The translations under genes and the position numbers were made by a program. A DNA stretch of 64,000 nt from an uncultured Mucispirillum sp. (lineage in GTDB: Bacteria; Chrysiogenota; Deferribacteres; Deferribacterales; Mucispirillaceae), in the NCBI GenBank assembly GCA_944324495.1, contig CALUWN010000007.1, positions 1-64,000 of the forward strand. The letters run 5' to 3'. Shown one piece after another: positions 56,326-64,000 of this stretch. Under the pieces are notes generated by a model. The model was not told the DNA's origin, ran no database searches, and saw only the letters and a list, made by a program, of their open reading frames with translations. Within the stretch, counting starts at the first letter, position 1. Each line of letters opens with the position of its first letter.

Positions 56326-58020
56326 ATGGCATCACATGAGAATTTAAAACCTGTTATATTTGAATCATTAAAAGGCTATTCATTGAAACTATTTAAGAAA
56401 GATTTGTTTGCAGGCATTACTGTAGGTATTGTAGCAATCCCTTTAGCACTTGCTTTTGCAATAGCCAGTGGAGCAACACCATCTCAAGGGATATTTACGG
56501 CAGTAATTGCAGGGTTTTTAATATCCTTTTTAGGTGGCAGCAGGTATCAAATAGGCGGTCCAACTGGTGCATTTGTAATAATAGTATATGGTATAATAGC
56601 AGAGTACGGATATGACGGGCTTCTGCTTGCAACTATTATGGCAGGTATTATTTTAATATTTTTAGGGCTTATAAAGGTGGGCTCATTTATTAAGTTTATT
56701 CCATACCCTGTAACTACTGGGTTTACAGCAGGTATTGGGGTTGTGATATTTTCTTCTCAAATAAAAGATTTTTTAGGGCTTACATATAAAGAAACATCTG
56801 TAGAATTTATTGATAAGTGGGCTGCAATTTTTTCAAACCTGCAAGGCATAAATTATCAGTCAGCACTAATTGGAGTTTTAACTATATTGGTTATACTAAT
56901 ACTTAGGAAGATATCAACAAATATACCATCTCATGTGGCAGCAATAATTATTGCAACAGCTGTATCATATTTTTTAAATATGAATGTGGAAACAATAGGT
57001 GGCAGGTTTGGCAATATTGAAGCTGTCTTTCCTTCTTTTACAGTGCCTGAAATCACACTGGAAAAAATAAGGCTTTTATTTCCAGCAGCCATAACAATAG
57101 CACTGCTTGCAGGTATAGAATCACTTTTATCTGCTGTGGTGGCAGACGGTATGACAGGCTCTCACCATAAATCAAATACAGAGCTTGTAGGGCAAGGTGT
57201 TGCAAATATTTTCAGTGGTTTTTTTGGGTGTATTCCCGCAACTGGTGCAATAGCAAGAACAGCTACAAATGTAAGAGCAGGTGGCATAAGCCCAGTTTCA
57301 GGTATGATACACGCCATATTTTTAGGGCTTTTTATATTGTTTTTCTCATTTTTAATAGAAGTAATACCAATGGCTGCTTTAGCAGGGGTTTTACTTGTGG
57401 TATCAGTTGATATGATGGGGCTTAAAAATATGAAAAGCTTATTTAGTGCTCCAAAAAGTGATATATTAGTACTGCTTACTACATTTATATTAACAATCAT
57501 TGTAGATTTAACAGCAGCTGTGCAGGTTGGTGTAGTTTTAGCAGCATTATTATTTATGAAAAGAATGAGCGATGTTACAAGTATGGGTAAGATTAATTTT
57601 GATGCTTCAGAAGCAGCAGCAAAAGAAAACTATGACCCAGATGCTACATCAAACAAAGTAATACCTGAGGGTGTAGAAGTTTATGAAATAAACGGACCAT
57701 TCTTTTTTGGTGTTGCAGATATGCTTATAAATACCTTAGAGCATATAGGTAAAACTCCAAAAGTATTTATATTAAGGATGCGGAATGTGCCTGCAATTGA
57801 TGCTACAGGTGAGCACGCTTTAGAAAACTTCTACCATACCTGTAAAAAATTAGGTATAGCTCTTGTCTTATCAGGGGTTAATAAAGCACCATATGAAACA
57901 TTAAAGAAAATGCATTTTATAGATATGATAGGAAAAGAAAATGTCCTTAACCATATAGATAAAGCATTGGTTAGGACAAATGAAATATTAGATGAGATAA
58001 ATAAATCAGAAGCAAAATAA
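56326..58020 (+). CDS. SulP family anion transporter with STAS domain
   Basis: Inner-membrane importer or exchanger of sulfate, bicarbonate or a related anion. 564 residues: about 14 membrane segments with the SulP motifs AIPLALAFAIASGATPSQGIFTAVIAGF and GGPTGAFVIIV, then a cytoplasmic STAS domain (about 440-550, EINGPFFFGVADMLI to VLRMRNVPAIDATGEHALENF). The ATG is preceded by ACGAGG. It stands alone with its own terminator. The substrate cannot be fixed from sequence. Confidence 0.94.
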   Translation: MASHENLKPVIFESLKGYSLKLFKKDLFAGITVGIVAIPLALAFAIASGATPSQGIFTAVIAGFLISFLGGSRYQIGGPTGAFVIIVYGIIAEYGYDGLLLATIMAGIILIFLGLIKVGSFIKFIPYPVTTGFTAGIGVVIFSSQIKDFLGLTYKETSVEFIDKWAAIFSNLQGINYQSALIGVLTILVILILRKISTNIPSHVAAIIIATAVSYFLNMNVETIGGRFGNIEAVFPSFTVPEITLEKIRLLFPAAITIALLAGIESLLSAVVADGMTGSHHKSNTELVGQGVANIFSGFFGCIPATGAIARTATNVRAGGISPVSGMIHAIFLGLFILFFSFLIEVIPMAALAGVLLVVSVDMMGLKNMKSLFSAPKSDILVLLTTFILTIIVDLTAAVQVGVVLAALLFMKRMSDVTSMGKINFDASEAAAKENYDPDATSNKVIPEGVEVYEINGPFFFGVADMLINTLEHIGKTPKVFILRMRNVPAIDATGEHALENFYHTCKKLGIALVLSGVNKAPYETLKKMHFIDMIGKENVLNHIDKALVRTNEILDEINKSEAK

Positions 58021-58027
58021 AAATATA

Positions 58028-58058
58028 AGCCCACTAATATATATAGTGGGCTTTTTTT
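58028..58058 (+). terminator. Bidirectional terminator between sulP and the peroxiredoxin gene
   Basis: Stem AGCCCACTA / TAGTGGGCT with an AT loop and T7. It lies between two convergent genes whose stops are at 58020 and 58067. Confidence 0.88.
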
Positions 58059-58066
58059 ATGATTAA

Positions 58067-58744
58067 TTATTTTTCTTTTCTAAAGCACATAAACCAGTCA
58101 AGGCAGTACATATTATCATCTTTACTTTCCATACGTTCTTTAGCTGTGCCACAGCTGCCTGCTGTTGGGATAATAACATCATCACCGGGACGCCAGTCAG
58201 CAGGGGTTGCGCATTTATCACTGTCTGCTTTTTGGAGTGCAAGCACTATTCTTTTTATTTCATCAAAGTTTCTACCAGTTGATAATGGATAGTATAAAAT
58301 AGTGCGGATAACGCCTTCTGGGTCAATAACAAATACGGCACGAACTGCTTGAGTGTTTGACTGGTTAGGCTGTATCATGCCGTATTTTTTAGCAACTTCC
58401 ATTCTAATATCTTCAATTAATGGAAATGTAACATTAATATTTTTAAGCCCGTTCCACTCAAGCTCTTGGATTTTTCTAAGCCATGCAATATGGGCATAAA
58501 GTGAATCAACTGATAAACCCACAAGCTGTACATTTAATTTTTCAAATTCATCCATCATAGATGCAAAAGTCATAAATTCTGTAGTACATACTGGAGTAAA
58601 ATCAGCAGGGTGGGAAAATAATATAACCCATTTACCTTTATAGTCTATTGGAAAGTTAATCTCTCCTTGAGTAGTAACTGCTTTAAATTCTGGTGCTTTA
58701 TCACCTATTAAAGGCATTCTGTTTACTTGATTTTGTTCTTCCAT
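58067..58744 (-). CDS. Peroxiredoxin (Prx6/archaeal type)
   Basis: Thiol peroxidase that reduces peroxides. 225 residues: peroxidatic Cys in HPADFTPVCTTEFM, Arg in the AVRAVFVIDPEGVIR region, and the extended C-terminal arm of the Prx6 group (CATPADWRPGDDVIIP). Extra Cys residues near the end (GSCGTAKERM, YCLDWFMC) may resolve or regulate the active-site sulfenic acid. Its ribosome site is AAGGAGAAT. Cytoplasmic (no signal). Confidence 0.95.
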   Translation of the reverse strand: MEEQNQVNRMPLIGDKAPEFKAVTTQGEINFPIDYKGKWVILFSHPADFTPVCTTEFMTFASMMDEFEKLNVQLVGLSVDSLYAHIAWLRKIQELEWNGLKNINVTFPLIEDIRMEVAKKYGMIQPNQSNTQAVRAVFVIDPEGVIRTILYYPLSTGRNFDEIKRIVLALQKADSDKCATPADWRPGDDVIIPTAGSCGTAKERMESKDDNMYCLDWFMCFRKEK

Positions 58745-59157
58745 AATTATTCTCCTTTTTTTAAAATCAATTTAATATTGATTATGATTTTCAATATCAT
58801 TAAATTACAAAAAAAGTCAAGAGGAAATTTTAAAAAAATAAAATTTTTATTATAAGTCATCCAAGAAACAGCATATATAAATATAGTATATACGCTGCAG
58901 TTACAAACATACAAAAAAATATAAGAAAATAAAAAAAATACTTGCTTTTTTATTTTAGATGATATAGTATTTGCCACTAATGATGGAAACAAACCGCAGC
59001 TATTGTCTTAATAGTATCCATTAAAAGGGGAGTTTCTGACAAGCTAAATTATTAATACAAATTAAGAAAATTAAAATTGCTTTTTTATGGGGCAGAAAAA
59101 TTTTAATAAATAATAATATATCGTGGTGAAAAACCATAATTTTATTGGAGGTGTAAT
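58745..59157 (+). other. AT-rich region with the str operon promoter
   Basis: About 410 bases without a convincing gene. A promoter fits at TTGCTT (58942-58947), 17-base spacer, TAGTAT (58965-58970). The ~190-base leader that follows may carry regulation. An 80-codon frame on the minus strand (58747-58992) has no coding character. Confidence 0.5.
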
Positions 59158-59529
59158 TTGCCGACTCTTAATCAGTTAGTTAGATTTGGTCGTATGGAAA
59201 TGATTAAAAAGACTAAATCTCCGGCATTACAAGCAAACCCACAAAGACGTGGCGTGTGTGTTCGTGTTTATACCACAACACCTAAAAAACCTAACTCAGC
59301 TTTAAGAAAAGTTGCAAGGGTTCGTTTAACAAATGGTATTGAGGTAACAGCTTATATCCCGGGTATAGGCCACAACCTTCAAGAGCACTCTGTTGTTCTC
59401 GTTCGTGGTGGAAGGGTAAAAGACTTACCGGGTGTTCGTTACAAAGTTGTTCGTGGCGCACTTGATACTGCAGGCGTTGCAAACAGGAAAAAAAGCCGTT
59501 CTAAATACGGTGCTAAAAGGCCTAAATAA
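59158..59529 (+). CDS. rpsL: 30S ribosomal protein S12
   Basis: 123 residues, started by TTG at 59158 ([12 protein letters not shown]) with GGAGG 7 bases upstream. Decoding-site loops [11 protein letters not shown] and [13 protein letters not shown] have the usual Lys residues, as in streptomycin-sensitive strains. First gene of the str operon. Confidence 0.98.
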   Translation: MPTLNQLVRFGRMEMIKKTKSPALQANPQRRGVCVRVYTTTPKKPNSALRKVARVRLTNGIEVTAYIPGIGHNLQEHSVVLVRGGRVKDLPGVRYKVVRGALDTAGVANRKKSRSKYGAKRPK

Positions 59530-59542
59530 GAGGGGAATATAA

Positions 59543-60013
<471 letters not shown>

Positions 60014-60027
60014 TATAGGAGTTTCCT

Positions 60028-62106
60028 GTGGCAAGAGCAAAATCATTAGATTTACAAAGAAATATCGGTATCATGGCTCACATTGATGCTGGTAAAACTA
60101 CTACTACAGAACGTATATTATACTATACTGGTGTAAACTATAAAATAGGCGAAGTTCACGAAGGCGCAGCTACTATGGACTGGATGGAGCAGGAAAGAGA
60201 AAGAGGTATCACAATTACTTCTGCTACTACTCAATGCTTCTGGAAAGACTATGTTATTAACATTATCGATACTCCGGGACACGTGGACTTTACAATTGAA
60301 GTTGAACGTTCATTAAAAGTATTAGACGGTGCAGTTGGTGTATTCTGTGCTGTTGCTGGTGTTCAACCTCAATCTGAAACAGTTTGGAGACAAGCTGATA
60401 AATACAAAGTGCCAAGAGTTGCATTTGTAAACAAAATGGATAGAACTGGTGCTAACTTCTACCGTGTTCTTGATATGATGAATGATAGACTTGGTGCTAC
60501 ACCTGTTGCAATTCAAATACCAATAGGTGCTGAAGACAAATTCCAAGGCGTAGTTGATTTAATAGAAATGAAAGGCTACATTTGGGATGTTGAAGGCGAC
60601 TTCGGTATGAAATTTAAAGAAGTAGAAATCCCTGCTGATTTAAAAGATAAAGCTGATGAATATCGTGCTAAAATGATAGAAACTGTTGTTGAAGCAGATG
60701 AAGAGCTTATGGAAAAATATTTAGAAGGTGGCGAAATCTCTAATGATGAAATTAAAGCTGCACTTCGTAAAGGTACTTGTGCATTACAGTTTAACCCTGT
60801 ATTATGCGGTACTGCTTTTAAATATAAAGGTATCCAAAAACTTTTAGATGCAGTTGTTGAATACCTTCCATCTCCACTTGATATTCCAGCTATTTCTGGT
60901 ATTAACCCAGAAACTAACGAAGAAGAAGTTCGTAATGCAAGTGATGATGAACCATTTGCAGCATTAGCATTCAAAATCATGACAGACCCATACATGGGCC
61001 AGCTTGCATACTTTAGGGTTTATTCTGGTGTGTTTGAAGCAGGTAATTATGTTTTAAACTCTACTAAAAATAAAAAAGAACGTATCGGCCGTCTTTTAAA
61101 AATGCACTCTAATAAAAGGGAAGACATTTCTGAAATCAGGGCTGGTGATATTTGTGCAACAGTTGGTTTAAAATTCACTACAACAGGGGACACTCTTTGT
61201 GATGAGAAAAAACCAATCATATTAGAAGCTATGGAATTTCCAGAGCCAGTTATCTCTATTGCTATTGAACCAAAAACAAAAGCAGACCAGGATAAACTCT
61301 CTGTTGCATTAGGTAAACTTGCTTCTGAAGACCCATCTTTCAGAGTTAGAGTTGATGAAGAAACAGGCCAAACAGTTATTTCTGGTATGGGTGAACTTCA
61401 CCTTGAAATCATTGTTGACCGTTTAAAAAGAGAGTTTAAAGTGGAAGCAAATATTGGTAACCCACAAGTTGCTTACCGCGAAACATTCCGTAAAGCAGTT
61501 AAAACTGAAGGTAAATATATTAAACAGTCTGGTGGTAAAGGTAACTACGGCCACTGCTGGTTAGAAATGACACCGCTTGAACCGGGTAAAGGTTTTGAGT
61601 TTGAAAACAAAATCGTTGGTGGTGCTATTCCAAAAGAATATATCCCAGCTATTGAAAAAGGTGTTGCAGAAGCTATGGAAAATGGTATAGTTGCAGGCTA
61701 TCCTGTTGTTGACTTTAAAGTAACTGTATTTGACGGTTCTTTCCACGAAGTTGACTCTAACGAGATGGCATTTAAAATCGCTGCTTCTATGGCATTTAAA
61801 GACGGTATGAAACAAGCTTCACCTGTATTATTAGAGCCTATTATGAAAGTGGAAGTTGTTACTCCAGATGAATACATGGGCGATGTTATGGGTGACTTAA
61901 GCTCAAGACGTGGTAGAATTGAAGGTATGAACGTACAAGGTAATGCGCAGGTAATTAATGCGATGGTACCATTAAAACAAATGTTTGGTTATTCAACTGA
62001 ACTTCGTTCTATTACTCAAGGCCGCGCAACTTATACTATGCAGTTTGACCATTACGAAGAAGTACCTGCAAATATTGCAGAAGAAATAATTAAAGCTAGA
62101 AATTAA
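60028..62106 (+). CDS. fusA: Elongation factor G
   Basis: 692-residue translocation GTPase. Starts at GTG 60028 with AGGAG 5 bases upstream. P-loop AHIDAGKT, switch region [23 protein letters not shown] and the later domains ([23 protein letters not shown]-type [10 protein letters not shown]) are all present. Full-length. Confidence 0.98.
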   Translation: MARAKSLDLQRNIGIMAHIDAGKTTTTERILYYTGVNYKIGEVHEGAATMDWMEQERERGITITSATTQCFWKDYVINIIDTPGHVDFTIEVERSLKVLDGAVGVFCAVAGVQPQSETVWRQADKYKVPRVAFVNKMDRTGANFYRVLDMMNDRLGATPVAIQIPIGAEDKFQGVVDLIEMKGYIWDVEGDFGMKFKEVEIPADLKDKADEYRAKMIETVVEADEELMEKYLEGGEISNDEIKAALRKGTCALQFNPVLCGTAFKYKGIQKLLDAVVEYLPSPLDIPAISGINPETNEEEVRNASDDEPFAALAFKIMTDPYMGQLAYFRVYSGVFEAGNYVLNSTKNKKERIGRLLKMHSNKREDISEIRAGDICATVGLKFTTTGDTLCDEKKPIILEAMEFPEPVISIAIEPKTKADQDKLSVALGKLASEDPSFRVRVDEETGQTVISGMGELHLEIIVDRLKREFKVEANIGNPQVAYRETFRKAVKTEGKYIKQSGGKGNYGHCWLEMTPLEPGKGFEFENKIVGGAIPKEYIPAIEKGVAEAMENGIVAGYPVVDFKVTVFDGSFHEVDSNEMAFKIAASMAFKDGMKQASPVLLEPIMKVEVVTPDEYMGDVMGDLSSRRGRIEGMNVQGNAQVINAMVPLKQMFGYSTELRSITQGRATYTMQFDHYEEVPANIAEEIIKARN

Positions 62107-62128
62107 TAAGATTTTGGAGGAATAAATC

Positions 62129-63319
62129 ATGGCAAAACAAAAATTTGAAAGAACAAAACCACACGTAAACGTTGGTACAATCGGTCACGTTGACCACGGT
62201 AAAACTACATTAACAGCAGCTTTAACAAACGTATTATCTCAAAAAGGTCTTGCATCTTTTGTAGACTATGCAAACATTGACAAAGCTCCTGAAGAAAGAG
62301 AACGTGGTATTACTATTGCAACAAGCCACGTTGAATATGAATCTGAAACTCGTCACTATGCACACGTTGACTGCCCAGGTCACGCCGACTACGTTAAAAA
62401 CATGATTACTGGTGCTGCTCAGATGGATGGTGCTATATTAGTTGTTTCTGCAGCTGACGGCCCTATGCCACAAACTCGTGAACACATCCTTCTTGCTCGT
62501 CAAGTTGGCGTTCCATACATCATCGTTTTCATGAACAAATGTGATATGGTTGACGATGCTGAACTTTTAGAACTTGTTGAAATGGAAATCAGAGAATTAT
62601 TATCTTCATATGAATTCCCTGGTGATGATACTCCAATTATCAAAGGTTCTGCATTAAAAGCATTAGAAAACCCAACAGATGAAACTTTAACTAAACCTAT
62701 TTGGGATTTATTAGCAGCATTAGACTCTTACATCCCAACTCCAGAACGTTCTGTTGACCAACCATTCTTAATGCCAATAGAAGACGTTTTCTCTATTTCT
62801 GGCCGTGGTACAGTTGTTACAGGTAGAGTTGAACGTGGTATTATTAAAGTTGGTGAAGAGATTGAAATAGTTGGTATTCGTGACACATCTAAAACAACAG
62901 TTACTGGTATTGAAATGTTCCGTAAACTTTTAGACCAAGGTGAAGCTGGTGATAACATCGGTGTGTTACTCCGTGGTACTAAAAAAGATGAAGTTGAACG
63001 TGGTCAAGTTTTAGCTAAACCTGGCACAATCACTCCACACAAAAAATTCAAAGCTGAAGCTTATATCTTAAATAAAGACGAAGGTGGCCGTCACACTCCA
63101 TTCTTCGGTGGTTACCGTCCACAGTTCTATTTCAGAACTACTGACGTTACAGGTATCATCACTTTACAAGAAGGCGTAGAAATGGTTATGCCTGGTGATA
63201 ACATCAGCTGTGAAGTACAACTTATCCAACCTATCGCTATGGAAAAAGGTTTACGTTTTGCTATCCGTGAAGGTGGTAGAACTGTTGGTGCAGGTGTTGT
63301 TACTGAAATTATTGAATAA
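62129..63319 (+). CDS. tuf: Elongation factor Tu
   Basis: 396 residues, GTPase that brings aminoacyl-tRNA to the ribosome. P-loop GHVDHGKT, switch I/II ([35 protein letters not shown]), NKCD, and domains 2 and 3 complete. Codon choice appears tighter than in neighbours, as expected for a highly expressed gene. GGAGG ribosome site 8 bases upstream. Confidence 0.98.
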   Translation: MAKQKFERTKPHVNVGTIGHVDHGKTTLTAALTNVLSQKGLASFVDYANIDKAPEERERGITIATSHVEYESETRHYAHVDCPGHADYVKNMITGAAQMDGAILVVSAADGPMPQTREHILLARQVGVPYIIVFMNKCDMVDDAELLELVEMEIRELLSSYEFPGDDTPIIKGSALKALENPTDETLTKPIWDLLAALDSYIPTPERSVDQPFLMPIEDVFSISGRGTVVTGRVERGIIKVGEEIEIVGIRDTSKTTVTGIEMFRKLLDQGEAGDNIGVLLRGTKKDEVERGQVLAKPGTITPHKKFKAEAYILNKDEGGRHTPFFGGYRPQFYFRTTDVTGIITLQEGVEMVMPGDNISCEVQLIQPIAMEKGLRFAIREGGRTVGAGVVTEIIE

Positions 63320-63337
63320 TCAGGCTGGTAGATTATA

Positions 63338-63646
63338 ATGGAAAATCAAAAGATAAGAATTAAACTTAAAGCTTTTGAACACAAAATTTTAGATAAAGTT
63401 GTTAAAGACATTGTAAATACAGCTAAAAGAACAGGCGCAAGGGTAGTGGGTCCTATACCACTGCCTACACGCGTGGAAAAATTTTGTGTAACGCGTTCAC
63501 CTCACGTAGATAAAAACTCTCGTGAGCAGTTTGAAATAAGGACTCATAAGCGTTTAATAGATATTTTTGAGTATAACCCTCAAACAATTGATGCGCTTAA
63601 GAATCTTGAGCTATCTGCGGGCATAGACGTAGAGATTAAACTCTAA
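63338..63646 (+). CDS. rpsJ: 30S ribosomal protein S10
   Basis: 102 residues, starts [19 protein letters not shown] and contains [22 protein letters not shown]. First gene of the S10 cluster; also a NusB partner (NusE). 18 bases after tuf, so str and S10 clusters are joined. Confidence 0.98.
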   Translation: MENQKIRIKLKAFEHKILDKVVKDIVNTAKRTGARVVGPIPLPTRVEKFCVTRSPHVDKNSREQFEIRTHKRLIDIFEYNPQTIDALKNLELSAGIDVEIKL

Positions 63647-63659
63647 AAGGCAGGAATAA

Positions 63660-64000
63660 ATGGCAAAGGGAATTATCGGTAAAAAAATCGGGATGACTCA
63701 AATATTCTCTGAGAACGGGGCGGTTATTCCGGTTACGGTTGTACAAGCAGGACCATGTGTAGTTGTACAGAAAAAAACCGTTGAATCTGATGGCTATAAC
63801 GCTATACAAATCGGGTTCGAAGAGATACTCTCAGAAAAGAAAGTTAATAAACCTATGGCTGGACATTTCAAAAAAGCAGATGTTAAGCCTATGAAATATC
63901 TTCGTGAAGTACGCGTTGATGCTATTGATGAATATAACGTTGGTCAAACAATCAACAGCGAAATTTTCGCAGAAGGTGATTTAGTTGATATCCAAGGCGT
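63660..64000 (+). CDS. rplC: 50S ribosomal protein L3, 5' part
   Basis: Begins [20 protein letters not shown] and continues in frame to the window edge (about 113 codons), covering the N-terminal half of L3. It is cut by the window, not by a mutation. RBS AAGGCAGG 8 bases upstream. Confidence 0.97.
   Translation, partial: MAKGIIGKKIGMTQIFSENGAVIPVTVVQAGPCVVVQKKTVESDGYNAIQIGFEEILSEKKVNKPMAGHFKKADVKPMKYLREVRVDAIDEYNVGQTINSEIFAEGDLVDIQG

Noticed and set aside
58747-58992. 81-codon frame on the minus strand upstream of rpsL
   Set aside because: Very hydrophobic, AT-driven composition, no ribosome site, and it overlaps the str promoter and the 5' region of the peroxiredoxin gene.

Overview
The window is a chromosomal stretch of a strongly AT-rich Gram-negative bacterium. 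Lipoboxes, a periplasmic chaperone/PPIase of the PpiD/SurA type, a class A penicillin-binding protein and two chemoreceptors support a diderm, motile cell. Gene content and the low GC suggest a member of the Deferribacterota (Mucispirillum-like); this is an inference from memory, not a database match.

Layout. 1-5000: the tail of an IS200-type element, an M13 zinc metallopeptidase lipoprotein, an unknown protein, the ammonium transporter AmtB behind a sigma-54-type promoter, and a one-helix membrane protein. 5000-17505: the classic translation/transcription block, tRNA-Thr/Tyr/Gly/Thr, rpmG, tRNA-Trp, secE, nusG, rplK, rplA, an L10 leader, rplJ, rplL, rpoB, rpoC, closed by a strong terminator. 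17506-24173: an accessory insertion between rpoC and uvrB. It has a gene-free AT-rich stretch and then four tightly packed genes: a NurA-like nuclease, a HerA-like ATPase, an Hsp90/MORC-like GHKL ATPase and a radical SAM enzyme. 24212-31313: uvrB, PBP1A, a degenerate AAA+ Fis-type regulator, a DUF2141 protein and a SLAC1/TehA-type transporter. 31314-42930: two stretches of small non-coding inverted-repeat elements framing an aldehyde dehydrogenase, gatCAB, two chemoreceptors and a flavin-type split-barrel protein. 42928-49703: a periplasmic MsrAB fusion, two unknown lipoproteins, two unknown proteins, tRNA-Leu, PpiD and the SRP RNA. 50096-58744: a dicarboxylate/amino acid symporter with an Asp/Glu racemase, two zinc-ribbon/TM2 proteins, a repeat element, a complete IS200-type element, a B12-binding radical SAM protein, a hemolysin III family protein, a small Cys-rich protein, a SulP transporter and a peroxiredoxin. 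58745-64000: the str/S10 operon start: rpsL, rpsG, fusA, tuf, rpsJ and a partial rplC.

The best candidate for an undescribed system is the four-gene cassette at 17965-24173. NurA plus HerA is a known nuclease/translocase pair for DNA end processing, and HerA proteins also occur with other effectors in anti-phage systems. Coupling that pair to a GHKL ATPase and, through an ATGA overlap, to a large radical SAM enzyme suggests a DNA-sensing or DNA-processing machine with an added chemical step. I do not recall a described system with this composition; whether it is defence is inference.

Secondary points: three families of MITE-like inverted-repeat elements, one with 9-bp flanking direct repeats; an IS200 element whose end supplies the stop codon of a neighbouring gene; a Shine-Dalgarno sequence buried in a terminator-like hairpin; a sigma-54-type promoter at amtB; and a possibly leaderless Cys-rich small protein. 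No CRISPR array, rRNA operon or prophage is seen.
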